Positions 11,611 through 22,475 of a stretch of 64,000 bases of DNA are shown piece after piece. This DNA is from Xiphydria camelus (Eukaryota > Arthropoda > Insecta > Hymenoptera > Xiphydriidae). Below the pieces are notes generated by a model that searched no databases, was not told the DNA's origin, and saw only the letters and a program-made list of their open reading frames with translations. The stretch spans positions 3,727,501 to 3,791,500 of the forward strand of contig OY783199.1 of NCBI GenBank assembly GCA_963678675.1, written 5' to 3'. Each line of letters starts with the position of its first letter. Position 1 is the stretch's first letter. Position numbers and translations under genes: made by a program.

Positions 11611-13382
11611 ATCATTCTATTTTGGCGTCACTTATCGTTATTTGAAGGTAGGTATAATAAATCAAGGGAGTATGAATAAAAGATATCAGAAAATCAGATG
11701 CCAATATTTTTATTCAGGGTTAACTTTGTTTAATACGGAGCAAATCAATCTTCCAGTATTTGAATATCATCGATTTATTTCGTAGACAAAGCGACATGAA
11801 ATGAAAGTTTAAATGCAGAATTCATGGAATTGAAAAAAAAGTCTGAATAGCCTTCGCACCCGAGTCGAAAATTTAAACGCACTCAGTATACGTCTGAAGA
11901 ACGCCTGCAGTGGATCAGCCCGACGTCGACCGCAGCAACCCGTCAGAAACCCTGTTTCGCAAACGAGTCTGTAGCACGTCCGACGAAGCCCGCATCACGT
12001 ATACTGCAAAGCGTCAAATTTCAACTCGGGTATTCAAACTTTATTACCTCTCGCCTAGTATTCGAAATAATCTTGCAAGACAAACTTTGGAAGCTCAGTT
12101 CGTACTCTCTTTAAACAAAGATGATACATTTTGAACAAAACTCAATTTTCTAGTTTTGTTGATAAATGTTACTGGAAAGAAAATCGTAGGTTTCTTTCTT
12201 CTGAAATTAATGAAGCTCGAAATTTGGAGTACCTACACCAGAAAAACCGAGGGATAAGTATTTCATTTGCGATGGCTTAATTTCGTTTCACGGTGGATTG
12301 AATCATTCTTTTAAAATTTGAACCCTACAGAGATTTATCTCGCAAATGAAGCAGGATGAAATGAAAGTTTAAACGACAAAGTTATTCAATCGAATAAATC
12401 TAAATAGCTTTTATACCCGAGTTAAAAATTTCGTCGCGTTCGAAGAATATCTCGCATTGGACGAGCTTGACCCCGGCAACCCCGCAGGGCGTCCGTTTGG
12501 CGAACAAGTCTATGGCACATCTGGAGCACACGCTACACTAGGTATTGCATAAGCGACGAATTTTAACTCAGTTATTTAAGCTTTTATTGCATTCCAATTA
12601 GTCTTCGGAATAATTTTGTAGAGCCCAAAGATTAGAAGCTTGATTCATCCCCTTTAATGAAAATGAAGTCGCTATAAAAGGACAATAGCCCTTGGTTTGC
12701 AGTACTCCAATGATTTATTTTATTACCACGATATACTATGCTAATCAAGGAGCAATACAAGTATTCCATGGTACCCCAATTCCTCTTATATTACGAAATT
12801 AGAGACCCGCACTTTATTGCGACTGTTTAATTTTATTTTATACGGGGTAAGAGAACCAGCCCCCTAAAATTTCAACACTGCTGAGTTATTCCGCGGTCGA
12901 AGGAAAATAAAACACAAGTTCAAATACAGAAGTCGTCCAATTAAGAAGACGAACTCCTATTTCCGAGTCGAAAAATTTGACGTTCTCGCAGTACCTACAA
13001 GCGTTCGAAGAATTTCACCGTATGAGTCTGACCGCAGCAGATCCACGGCAACCCCGTAACACATCCGCTTGCCGAGCAACGAATCCACAGCATGCCCGAA
13101 ATGCACCCACGTCACGTTCTGCGAAAGCGTCAAATTTTTTAACTCTGGTATTAAAACTTGTTTTCTACCTTCTTTCGATTTCCGGGAGATTCTCGCGAAA
13201 TCGAAACTTTGAGGGCTCGAGTTATCCACCCTTTTAAAAAAAATAAAGTAGCTATAAAAGAAAATCAGTTCTCTGATCTTTTCACCAAGTATAATAAATT
13301 TCCCTGAAATGTGTTGTCGGGAAGAAAATTACTTAGGAAATGTCTGTTCCCGACTTTGACGAAGCTCTGTGATTCCGAAGTA

Positions 13383-14146
13383 CACTGAGAGAAATAATTG
13401 CTAGTTCAAAAAAAATGTTTCGCGAATCAAGAACATATGACCTTACAAATTTTTAAGAATACAGATTCTTGATCGAAGAATATAGGTATATTCTTGATTC
13501 AACAATACTGTTATGTAATAAGAAATACTTTCTGCACGAAAAAAAGACAATTACTCGAGCCTGTAAAATATTTTCTGGTACGAAGGAAACCATGGCTTGA
13601 TCCTGAAATTATATTTTGTTTTTAATTGAAGAAAACATTTTTTTGGCACACTGAGAAAAAAATTCATCCGATTTAACTAAATCTAGCAAACCAATAAAAT
13701 CTCGGACGCCCAACGAAATACATAGTCATTTCAATAAAAATGTAGTTAGTCATTTAAATTTACTTGAAGTAACTAAATGCTTAGCTGCTTCAACTAAATA
13801 TTTGTTCAAATAACAATATATTTTATTGTGCGCCCGTAACCATAAAACGTAGTTGAATCAAACGATTGTTCTTTCAATACTATACTTCCACCGTTCGTCC
13901 GACAAAAACTTTCGTCGAAACAAACTAACTCGGATTAATTTAATGAAGCAGTGATGTTAAATTTACTATATCTTCCCAACAAAACGAATTTTATTAGATG
14001 AAACGAATAAATTTAGTTATTCCAACTATATACAGGCCAACTAACCACACGGTGGTTAATTTGACGAAATTTAACCTTCAACCAAACATCACGGTTGGAA
14101 CAATTAAATTTTTTTCTCAGCGCACCAGCTATTATTTCTCTCAGTT
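13383..14146 (+). mobile_element. MITE family D, interrupted by element J
   Basis: Bounded by TA-CACTGAGAGAAATAATTG on the left and CTATTATTTCTCTCAGTT-TA on the right. Without the nested element (13649-14122) it is about 290 bp and matches the copy at 40515-40947, including GATTCTTGRTYGAAGAAT, TTTCTGCACG and GGCTTGATCC blocks. It sits inside the fourth interval of the 545-bp repeat. Confidence 0.85.
13649..14122 (+). mobile_element. MITE J, nested in family D
   Basis: 474-bp element with ends CACTGAGAAAAAAATT and (reversed) CGCTGAGAAAAAAATTT. A CA dinucleotide is duplicated at 13647-13648 and 14123-14124. The D copy at 40515-40947 reads uninterrupted through this site (TCGCACCAGC), which confirms the insertion. 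The interior has many CAACTAAAT/AACCAA motifs, as in family B and I elements. It has no transposase frame. Confidence 0.85.
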
Positions 14147-14760
14147 TAGAGGAGAGGCGAAGTATGGCGAAACAATTCCGTCGGCCTTTAATTACCACGC
14201 TAATACCGCCCTAACCAATGTCCAACGCGAGTGTACCGCCGTGCCCTCCTCACCTCTATATTTAAAAAAATGAGAGACACGTATTATGTGTGTGTAGCGA
14301 CGGCTCGCAATTTCGTTTCACGCGGGATCGACCGATCTCCCAAAGTTTGAGCCCCGCGGACGAACCGAGGCGAAATTAAAGTTGAAACGCGAAGGTCGCT
14401 CGATGAAAAATATATCTGAAAAGCTTTCGTATCGCGAGCAAAAAATTCGGACGAGAGAGCGCGGCACGTCCGCCGAAGGACTGCACGGGACGAGCACGCG
14501 ACCCCGGCAGGACACCCGCGGCATCCCTACGGCAACGCGTATGGTGAGTAAGTTCGTTTGCCGAGCAACGAGGGAGTACGCGTCGCGTCAACGGCCACGT
14601 ACCGCGAGAGCGTCCAATTTTTTTCCTCTCGGATATTTAAACTTTCATCGCATCCCTCGCAATTTCCGGAATTATCTCGCGGGGCTCAAACTTTGGCAGC
14701 TCGATTCGTCCCCTTTAAACAGAAATGAAGCCACTGTAGAGAAGAAAAGAACGCAGTCGT

Positions 14761-15474
14761 CTTGATTTTTCAATGAAAACAGGCCTCCTTTGCTTCGCGG
14801 AGCTTCGATATGCTTCGTTCGATATCAAGGGCGGGTCGAGTTCTCGTTAATTTCCCCCGGAATTGGTAACGATATTTTTGTAGCGAAAAACGTCGCTCCC
14901 CCCCCCCCCCTGGTCCGGCTGATATCGAATCGATAAAGGAAATACCGGGAGCAGTCGAACTGTGCAAATATAATTACCCTCCCGTAATTTCCCCGGCGGT
15001 AGCGGGCGAGAAATTAATTAGAACGCGAGTATAATCAAGTCGAACGGGTAGGCCGTAAGAAGCGCTTTAAAGTCCGGACTGGCGTGAATTAATCGTCTCG
15101 AAACGCCGGTGTACCTATATCATGCGCGCTCGTTGGCGATCGCCGCGAGCGTTTTTTAACGTCAATAACGTCGCGCGTTTTCGCGTATGCCACCGATATA
15201 CGTATATATGTATATGGACGCTTCGTTTGCGCGACAGCGACGCAGTTTACCGCGCGGCGCTTGTAACGGCCGTGTAACAGCGACGGCAGTCGCACGCGGC
15301 GCGGCACCGCGAAGTGCGAGAATGAAAGATGAATCTGCAGTCCGGTTATTCATTCGCAGTTTAATATGGAACGCACCACGCGTAACCATCAGCGTCTCCA
15401 TTTTTCGCGCGATTGTATTCTCTTGCGCGGAAGGGGGAGGGGGAACAAACAAATTTCTAATTATATACGTATAT
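14761..15474. other. Non-coding stretch, CpG-rich
   Basis: Contains a 13-base C run at 14898-14910. Otherwise this is CpG-rich unique sequence with overlapping frames on both strands and no recognisable domain. Confidence 0.5.
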
Positions 15475-15475
15475 C

Positions 15476-16162
15476 ATACGAGGCTAAACTTACTCGTGGG
15501 GAAAGAAACTTCGCGATCACTATATTATCTCACTATCTAGACTATGTGAGGCTAAACTTACTCGCCAGGAAAGAAACTTCGATAACTATTATCTCACTAC
15601 ATATTTGTGAATTTTTGGCCTGTATCGATATAAGGGTTTATTATAGATAAAAACGTAATCTTCAAAAACGTATTATACAAATACGAGCCAGAAGCTCATA
15701 GGTAACTAATGAGATAGTAGTGATTAAAGTTTCTTTTCTGGCGAGTAAGTTTAGCCTCATGTGATATAAGCTTTTGGCTCATACTTATACAATACTTTGT
15801 TTGAAGATTACGTTTTTATCTATAACAGTCTTATATCGATGTAAACTAAAAGTTCATAGATAATCAGGTAATAGTAATTGAAGTTTCTTCCCTGGCGAGT
15901 AAGTTTACACTGAGAAAAATAACCCGGTTAAAATGACAAAACACATCTGGTTAAACGAGTTTAGTTATTATAACAAAAATACTGAATAGTTGAACCAAAC
16001 ATTTAGTTATTCTAACTACATTTCTAGTTATTCTAACCCAAAAAAAATGGTCAGTTTAACCAAACAAATGAAGGATCCATATTTCAACAAACGGTTTGGT
16101 CATCATTTCCAGGATTTTGATTACATTGACCAAGTTATTTTTTTCGGTGTAGCCTCGTGGTA
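15476..16162. mobile_element. Element K, interleaved inverted repeats, split by a MITE
   Basis: There are four related segments: a (15477-15540), B (15545-15702), a' (15703-15762) and B' (15763-15907, continuing at 16152-16160). Segment a matches the first ~60 bases of B. Segments a' and B' are the reverse complements of a and B. All share GAGGCTAAACTTACTCG and GAAAGAAACTTC. The outer ends (ACGAGGCTAAACTTACTCG and its reverse) close across the inserted B element at 15908-16149. A partial copy is at 29141-29270. Superfamily unknown. Confidence 0.8.
15908..16149 (+). mobile_element. MITE family B, copy 2, inserted in K
   Basis: 242 bp with CACTGAGAAAAATAACC at the left and TTATTTTTTTCGGTG at the right, flanked by TA at 15906-15907 and 16150-16151. 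Removing the element and one TA restores the K terminus (AAGTTTAGCCTCGTGG), so the exact pre-insertion site is visible. It is the best preserved B copy in this window. Confidence 0.9.
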
Positions 16163-16425
16163 CACTGAAAAAAAATAATAATCAAAATGACAAAACGCAT
16201 TCGGTTAAACGTGTTTGGTTATTCTAACAAAAATACCAGTAAGTTAAATCAAATACATATTTAGTTATTCTAATTAAATTTTTAGTAATTTCAACTACGT
16301 GTTTAGTCATTCCAACCAGAAAATAGTCAATTTAACGAAACAGATGGAGGATTCATATTTCACCGAACGGTTTGCTCATGCTCTTCAGGATTTTAGTTAA
16401 ATTGACCAGGTTATCTTTCTCAGCG
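16163..16425 (+). mobile_element. MITE family B, copy 3
   Basis: 263 bp, same orientation as copy 2 and only 13 bases from it. It starts CACTGAAAAAAAATAAT after TA and ends ATCTTTCTCAGCG before CA. The interior matches copy 2 through the AAACGTGTTTGGTTATTC, GGAGGATTCATATTTCA and GATTTTAGTTAAATTGACC blocks. Confidence 0.88.
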
Positions 16426-18524
16426 CATGTACCTACATACATACATGTGTGTCCACGGCGGCATTCGCGATCGCTGCGGCTGGCTAGCGCCGTCCCATCA
16501 CGCGCGCGCGCGCGCTAGCTTCCACCCCGCACTGCATAAATCCACTCTCCGAGCGCACGGGGGGCTGCGCATCGGCGCTCACTCGCCATCGAGGATTCAA
16601 TGTGCAGCCCGGCATTTCCGACGAGATCCAACTGCGGCTGAATATACGCGAGCGCCGCGCCGTCGCACATTTCGACGGTCGTTACGCGCGTCACGGTTTT
16701 GTTGGCTTGCTATAATGCCGTGCGCGCGCGGACAGGGATTTTATTAATATCAACGATCGAGAATACCGATTGATACGACGGCATAAAACCGTTCCCGTTC
16801 GGCGGTGTGCGAATTCCGCGGGGGAAACATAATAAAAAAAAATCCCACCATCGAAGTATCCCAATTTTACGACGTCCCCTCCCCTCCCTCGCGGACGGCG
16901 GGCTCCAAATCCGTCTTTCGCAAAGCCACCCCGCGATTTCGGGTGAATTTGCGGGCGGGGATCGAGAGGGAGGGGGAGGTCTGGGCGCGCCCTCATCAAA
17001 AGCCCCTAGGAAGCTTTTTTTCTCGCAGTCGCCACCTATCTGTATGTGTTACTTGTGCTCCCATACGCGCAGCATCATCCACATCTATACACACACACTC
17101 CCCCCTCCCCCCGTATATACAAGAGCAACGCTCGCGTGGAGATCGGCGCTATCGAGCGACGAGATACATTTTCGAGCGGACGTAAAAACGCGGCGAGTTT
17201 CGGGTTCGACGCGGCAAAAACAGAGGGTAATTAATGAGACAACAGGAGAGGGGCGAGTGGAGAGATTGGTGCGATCTCTCTCTCTCTCTCTCGCATACCC
17301 TTCCGCTCATCCCCCCTCGCTCACTCTCGAGTGGCACTCAATACAGAGGCATGATTAATGGCGGCAATATGCCTGTGCTTGCCGTTGCCACTGCCGCTGC
17401 TGCTCCGCCGTTGCGCTACTGCTGCTCCGCCGTCCACACCATGGGCACACATAGCCCGCGCTTAACGGTGACAGCTATACGAAGGGGGAGGGTTAGATTG
17501 GTGCGTGCGGCCCGTTCGTGCGTTTCCCCCGCGCGGCGGGGTGTGGCGCGGGTTGGTATTATTCTGCAGACATCCGATACATATAAGATCATTGTCGGCC
17601 GGAGGGACGCGGCGGAGTTGCGGATGGATATATGCTTGTGTACGTGTATCCGCGTATTCGGGCGCGCTGAGCGGACGGGTCAGAGATAACGCGCCTACGT
17701 CTATCGCGAAGCGCGCCGGTGCCGTTGTCTCGCGGGAGAATGCCAAACGGAATCTCCAAATTCCGTCGGTTAGAGCGCGACACGACGCGACTGGGCCGAC
17801 TGCGACGATAGGGGAGAATACCGGGGTGGCGTTCTGTGGCTGTATCCTACAATCTATCCGGGTCTATAGCCTCTTGCTCTCGCTATGAAGTCACTCATTT
17901 GCTGTGCTATTTTGCTTTTCTCTCTCTCTCTCTCTCACTCTCTCTCTCTCGTGCCTTGTAAGGGAGACAAGTTTTCTCTATTCTCTTCTTCTTACATATA
18001 TGTATGTGCTCTTAAGAGACTTTGCCTCAGAGCATGAGTGAATAAAAGAATCTTTTTCTTCTCGTCTCTCTCAATATATCATCATTTTTATTATGCTTTG
18101 TCTTCTCTGTTCTCTTCTTTGTATATATGCGCTCTTGGGAGATTTTGTCTAACATCGATCATCTCATTAATGATCAAAATGACATAATGTTCGGATATAG
18201 TTTCAGTGCTAATTTGCGGTTTTCAAATAATCCTAAGCAACGCTATTCGGTTCGGATCTTGGCTGCTGGTATTACTACGACATTACAGAAAATCACAGCA
18301 GTCGGAGTGCATCAACCGATATGCAATCAGTTACACTTACGTGTTTTAAAACAAACATGGGGTATATCTACCGCCTCATCAATTGCATTATTAATCGTTT
18401 CTCCGTCTAATTCGACCTCAACATTCGCTGAGATTGACAGAAACTTAAAAATATTCCTGCGTAAATTAAAATAACTATTTATAGAGGACGGAGCGGTACT
18501 TTCATTTGTGAGGATGACAATTGG
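16426..18524. other. Non-coding stretch, CpG-rich with microsatellites
   Basis: CpG-rich to about 17880, then pyrimidine-rich. (CT)n runs lie at 17274-17293 and 17919-17950. Positions 17354-17440 have less CpG and a GCTGCTGCTCC-type triplet pattern; an exon there cannot be excluded, but no domain or splice context supports it. A frame of ~115 codons at 18127-18474 is not recognised and has no supporting feature. Confidence 0.5.
17919..17950. repeat. (CT)n microsatellite
   Basis: About 32 bases of CT repeat with one CA interruption, pyrimidines on the plus strand. Confidence 0.95.
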
Positions 18525-18598
18525 AAATATTGCCGCAGTAGCTATAATCGTATCGCTGCTGTATAACTGATGACCAAATAGCTGCTACGGCAATATTT
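18525..18598. repeat. Short stem-loop, miRNA-precursor size
   Basis: AAATATTGCCGCAGTAGCTA at 18525 pairs with TAGCTGCTACGGCAATATTT ending at 18598. The 21-bp stem has two G-U-compatible mismatches and a loop of ~32 bases. The size and near-perfect stem fit a pre-miRNA or a very small MITE. I do not recognise the arm as a known insect miRNA, so no RNA gene is claimed. Confidence 0.6.
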
Positions 18599-18862
18599 TT
18601 TATTGCGCCGGTAAAATTTCATTCGATGCATTCGCGCCGCGTGCAATTTGGAGCAGGGGCAGTCCGGTGTTGAATTACCTCGTAATCTATTGTTATCTGT
18701 CGTTACTTTGCGGCCGTGCAGTGCAACTTGTCCATACCGAGTAGGTATCCGCAGGGGAGGGCCGAGTACGATTGCCTCGTGATATCGAGCTTTCCGTGTC
18801 GTAATACGGTTGAAGCTTCCTCGGTGTTGTTAATAAAAGAGAAATTCGAAATGTGCGAATTA

Positions 18863-19090
18863 CACGGTGAAAAAATAATATTTGTATTAGTAAAATTGTA
18901 TTTTTAATATACTTTTACATAAATCTTACTCCTGACACGTATATAATTATAAAAATTAATATATTTCCTTATGAAATTGTCTATATAAATTTCATAACGA
19001 GTGTATTAATTTTCATAATCAACGTATTAGAGATGAGAGCTTTATATAATATTATATTAAATTCAATATAAATTTTTGTACAGGGCATGT
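18863..19090 (+). mobile_element. Repeat family F, copy 1
   Basis: Starts CACGGTGAAAAAATAATA after TA. Its body (TTTTTAATATACTTTT, AATATATTTCCTTATGAAAT, TTCATAAYGAGTGTATTAAT, AGCTTTATAT) is shared in the same order with 20400-20738. The likely right edge is TTTTTGTACAG. No clear terminal inverted repeat is visible. Confidence 0.65.
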
Positions 19091-19867
19091 CCCTGCAAGT
19101 AAAACAAGAAAATCGACTCCTTGAATATTCCACGTACGACCAGGACGTGTGACGGATAATTCCAGGACATTTTCTTGCGAGAGGAAACGACGGAGTAACA
19201 TACACACGTTCCTGTGTACTCCTGACGCGTTTTAATTGCTTTCGTGAGTCACGAATAAATTGCCACGGCGTTATTCGTTTCGCGAACTTCCTCCTCCCCC
19301 GCCGTTTCTTTCCCCTTTTCCTTTTTAAAACATTATACAAGCATCCCACGGAAACGGGGTTATTACCCCACGCTCTCCCGGGGGACAGAGCTCCGCTTTT
19401 TTCTAAAGGGGCCGGCCGCCAGTCCCGCGGGCCGAGTTATGTATACCTATTCCTACCGGTCCCGGCCGAAACGCCTACAGTCTATACGTTACTTATTTTA
19501 TAATCTCCGATAACGGTGCAAATATATACCGCGCGTCACAGGGGAAATTTCGGATGGGCGAGGGTGGTATTCGAGAGGTGTGTAAAAATAGAGAGAATAA
19601 GGAATTTTCATATTCCTTAGCAACACGTTACCCAGGAATTTCGATTGCTGCTTCTTTGCGTTACGACAGCTAAGAGATACCTTATATAAAATGTCATTTT
19701 TTCGTAGCCACAATTAGAGTCCACGATCATCGTACGATAAAAATAGTCGACATTAACGTTTCCTCGGTAGCTGTCGTGGAAGGAAATTTGTTATAATTGA
19801 CTCGAAGAAATTAAATTGACGAAATTTACAAAACGTGCTTAATCAATCCTAACGCATCAATTACGTA
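19091..19867. other. Non-coding stretch
   Basis: Mixed-composition unique sequence with a GC-rich middle near 19340-19470. No gene, repeat pairing or RNA signal recognised. Confidence 0.5.
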
Positions 19868-20117
19868 CACCGAGAAAACAGTATATTTGTAGTTAATAAA
19901 CGTTTGTTTGACTATGGCAAAATAAACATTTTGTTGAATTAAGTGTATTATTAATTATTGCGATATTTATTTGGCATAATTAAAGCCTTCGAGGCAACCG
20001 TTTGAATGAAATAAACACTTTAATAATTAACACATATTTGCTTTTGCTTAACGAAATATTTATTTTGCCATGTTTGAGATTACATTTATTAATTGTTAAT
20101 AAATTGTTTTCTCGGTG
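19868..20117 (+). mobile_element. MITE family A, copy 3
   Basis: 250 bp with ends CACCGAGAAAACAGTATATT and ATTGTTTTCTCGGTG. TA precedes the left end. The interior carries the GTTTGTTTGACTATGGC and AAATATTTATTTTGCCATG blocks that make the subterminal inverted repeat of this family. It is followed within 4 bases by an I-family element. Confidence 0.9.
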
Positions 20118-20120
20118 TTA

Positions 20121-20338
20121 ACAGAGAAAAAATAGTAGATTCGACTAAATTGGCGGACACGGATCGGGGAACGCCGATCAAATTAATTGAATTAAATAAT
20201 TTTGTCATAATGATTAAACATTGTTTGGCGAAAACAAGCTGTAGTCAATTCTAGCAAATCATTAGTTCAAGTAACTTGATGAGCGTTTCCCCGCCCGTGA
20301 TTGTTAAGTTAATCAAATTTACCACATTTTTTTCTCAA
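20121..20338 (+). mobile_element. MITE family I, copy 1
   Basis: Left end ACAGAGAAAAAATAG after TA; right end CACATTTTTTTCTCA. It shares with 54151-54374 and 27715-27864 the blocks AATTGAATTAAATAATTT, CATTAGTTCAAGTAACT and a CCCCGCCYGTRA-type block before the right end. It lies directly downstream of an A copy. Confidence 0.7.
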
Positions 20339-20399
20339 ATGGTGCCAACTCTTCGTTGTCGCTCGCATACATTACAAACGCGTTCTCGGAAATTATACA

Positions 20400-20738
20400 C
20401 TATAAAGAAAATTGCATTTTTAATATACTTTTGTATAAAAGTTTCTTCCAGTACATAATTATGTGAAAATAAATATATTTCCTTATGAAATTTCCCTTAA
20501 AAAATTCATAATGAAGTATATTAATTTTGAAAGTCAGGTATTCAATAAAAGCTTTACATACAATTACCTGACGGCGCTATTCTGCATAAAATTGCAAGCT
20601 CCATAAGTTTCTTTATTCCATAAAGTTGCACAATTTTCTCACGTGACTTTATAGAATACAGCCCCTTGTAGAGCTTAAATATATGATAGATTTGTGCGGA
20701 ATAGCATCATTGAGTTTAATAGAAATTTGTTGTACAGC
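20400..20738 (+). mobile_element. Repeat family F, copy 2, interrupted
   Basis: Matches 18863-19090 from TTTTTAATATACTTTTGTAT through AATATATTTCCTTATGAAAT to AGCTTTACATA, then is interrupted at about 20573-20708 by an inverted-repeat insert. The F sequence resumes as GTTTAATAGAAATTTGTTGT. Confidence 0.6.
20573..20708. mobile_element. Small inverted-repeat insert within F
   Basis: GCTATTCTGCATAAA near 20576 is mirrored by TTTGTGCGGAATAGC ending at 20706, and inner blocks (TTCCATAAAG / CTTTATAGAA) also pair. About 136 bp. It splits the F homology on either side, which supports a later insertion. Confidence 0.6.
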
Positions 20739-21887
20739 TTACACACACGTGCGAATAAAGCAGTTATCGCAAACGCCCACTGCGTCATTACGATATAATC
20801 GCAAGTTCCTCCGCGTTTGTCGGGCGATCATTATACCTCCTATTTCTCTCGCTATCGGATGACGGTGTGTATAGACACATCCAGGGCTGGAAGAGATAGA
20901 TGGGAAGCGCCGCGGAAGTAAGTAACGCATAATTGAACGGGGCGTGTAATCGGAGAGAAATTAGGCCGCGGGAGAGACGCGCCGAGCGCGGCCAAAGCCG
21001 GGGGTTGTCGCGGGAAAAGGGGTCGAACGAAATTCATTATACCACCGCCGCGCGACGTTCCCGTCCCGGCTCGTTTCGTCGTCCCGTCTTCCTTCAGGGT
21101 TGTTCGCGCGACCCGAGGGAACGTCTTATTGTCGCCCCCCTCCCCTCTCTTCTCCTCTGCGCGCGAGAGGGAAAGAGAGAGAGAGAGAGAGATAGAGATT
21201 TCGCAGCGAGAAATATACAGCGAGGAAAATCGTCGTTTCGCCGAGCGCGAAATCGACGAGGACAGATTGAATCGCGTATATGTATTACCGCCACTCCGAT
21301 TTCGCGTAAGCTTCCGCGCGACGTCGCGACACGACGCTATACCGCCACCTCGCCGGTCCGTCCCGCGCGATCATCATAATTTATCGCGTCGCGCGCGCCC
21401 GAGCGCCTGTTATTCTATACGATCTACGTGAAATTCGGCGCCTCTCGACGCCCGGGCGTTACACACGTAGCCGCACGCAAGAAAGTCATTACGACGCCGA
21501 ATTGCACGCCGCGCAGCGTTTACCCATGGCGCGTGACGCTCGCCGGAAACCGTGGCGGTCGCCTCTCTCTCGCTCCGCTTCACCCTCTCCGCTTCCTGGC
21601 TCCGCCAGTTGCCGAAGTACAAGGGTAAATGACACGTTCTCCCGTGTGCGTGCGTGCGTTTAATTTCTGGGTCTGTGCGCGCGAGATGTTTCTTTCGCTA
21701 TCTCTCCTCTTCGGCTTCCGTTGCTTTTCGCTCTTTCGAAGGCGCTGCGATGTTTGGGCTTTGGATTGTTTCTATTTCGTGTCATTTTCTTATTCCGTAA
21801 AGGCAAAGTACCTAAGCTTCGTGTTTTTTTCTCGGCTTCCGTCATTTCTTCTCTATTTCGCAATTTCTTCTTTCGCCCTCATCGCGA
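20739..21887. other. Non-coding CpG-rich stretch
   Basis: CpG-rich from about 20930 to 21620, with a (GA)n run at 21173-21191, then TC-rich. Long overlapping frames on both strands show no domain. No gene recognised. Confidence 0.55.
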
Positions 21888-22448
21888 CACTGAGAGAATA
21901 GTTTATTTATAGTTGGAAAACGTATACTCCATTACGGTAAAGAAATGCTACATCGAGAAAAATAATTTACGAATCCAAGTACCTAAATGGTTTTCTTGGA
22001 TATATTCACGTCGATGGTCAACTTGAGTCAAGCAATATTTGCTTGGATTAAAGAAAATTGATTAAACCCAAACAAATAGTAATTGACTCAAGTAATTCAT
22101 CAACGTGTGTGAATAGTATCAAGAATACCATTTACATAAGGTGAAAATGTCCCAATTCTTAACCAATTGATAAGAACTAAGTATTATATAATACATAAGT
22201 GGTTAGAAATTGGGCTTAACTGGTTACGAATTCGGACACATCTTATTTGGATTCGCCATTTATTTTTCTCAGTGTAAATCGGGTCATGCAAATACTCGTC
22301 AGCTGTTACTTCATTTCTGTTTCATTGAAATAAATAATCTAATGATTAATATATGCATATAAATAACATTACTTAGCCGAACGAAACATTTAGTTTGCTA
22401 TAATAAAGCATACGTTTATTAGCTACGAATATATCTGTTCTCTCAGTG
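21888..22448 (+). mobile_element. MITE family A, copy 4, interrupted by C
   Basis: The left end CACTGAGAGAATAGTTTATT and right end ATCTGTTCTCTCAGTG are family A termini. Element C at 21951-22274 is inserted at a TA. Without it the A copy is about 235 bp. It is the most diverged A copy here, so it is probably old. Confidence 0.78.
21951..22274 (+). mobile_element. MITE family C, copy 2, nested in A
   Basis: 324 bp with CATCGAGAAAAATAATT at the left and ATTTATTTTTCTCAGTG at the right, flanked by TA on both sides. The centre is a palindrome built from CCCAATTCTTAACCA and TGGTTAGAAATTGGG around AAGTATTATATAATAC. The same paired motif is present in C copy 1. Confidence 0.85.
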
Positions 22449-22475
22449 AATACACGTTCGCTTGCTTGCTGTGAT

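Larger units (their letters stand above)
11660..14760 (+). repeat. Four-copy diverged direct repeat, ~545-bp unit
   Basis: A unit of roughly 545 bp is repeated with heavy divergence. Its GC-richer cores lie at about 11815-12135, 12362-12680, 12905-13260 and 14380-14750. Each core runs in the same order: a GAAAGTTTAAA-like start, a Y-CCCGAGT-AAAATTT block, GACC-GC-CAACCC, TTGCCGAGCAACGA-like sequence, GCGTCAAATTTT, ATTCAAACTTTATTGC-like sequence and CTTTAAA-AAAATGAAG. Spacing between the TTGCCGAGCAACGA blocks is about 543, 573 and 1487. The last gap is enlarged by the D and J insertions at 13383-14146. Indels break any common reading frame, so it is not a repeated protein domain. Confidence 0.75.

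Noticed and set aside
11815..14750. 545-bp repeat cores as repeated protein domains
   Set aside because: The frames containing the four cores differ and indels between copies are not multiples of three.
15476..16425. CRISPR-like array of repeats
   Set aside because: The repeats are inverted and unequal, with no regular spacers, and fit nested transposable elements in a eukaryotic genome.
18127..18474. 115-codon frame in less GC-biased DNA
   Set aside because: More even amino-acid composition than the others, but no recognisable domain, no repeats of it elsewhere and no flanking exon signals.
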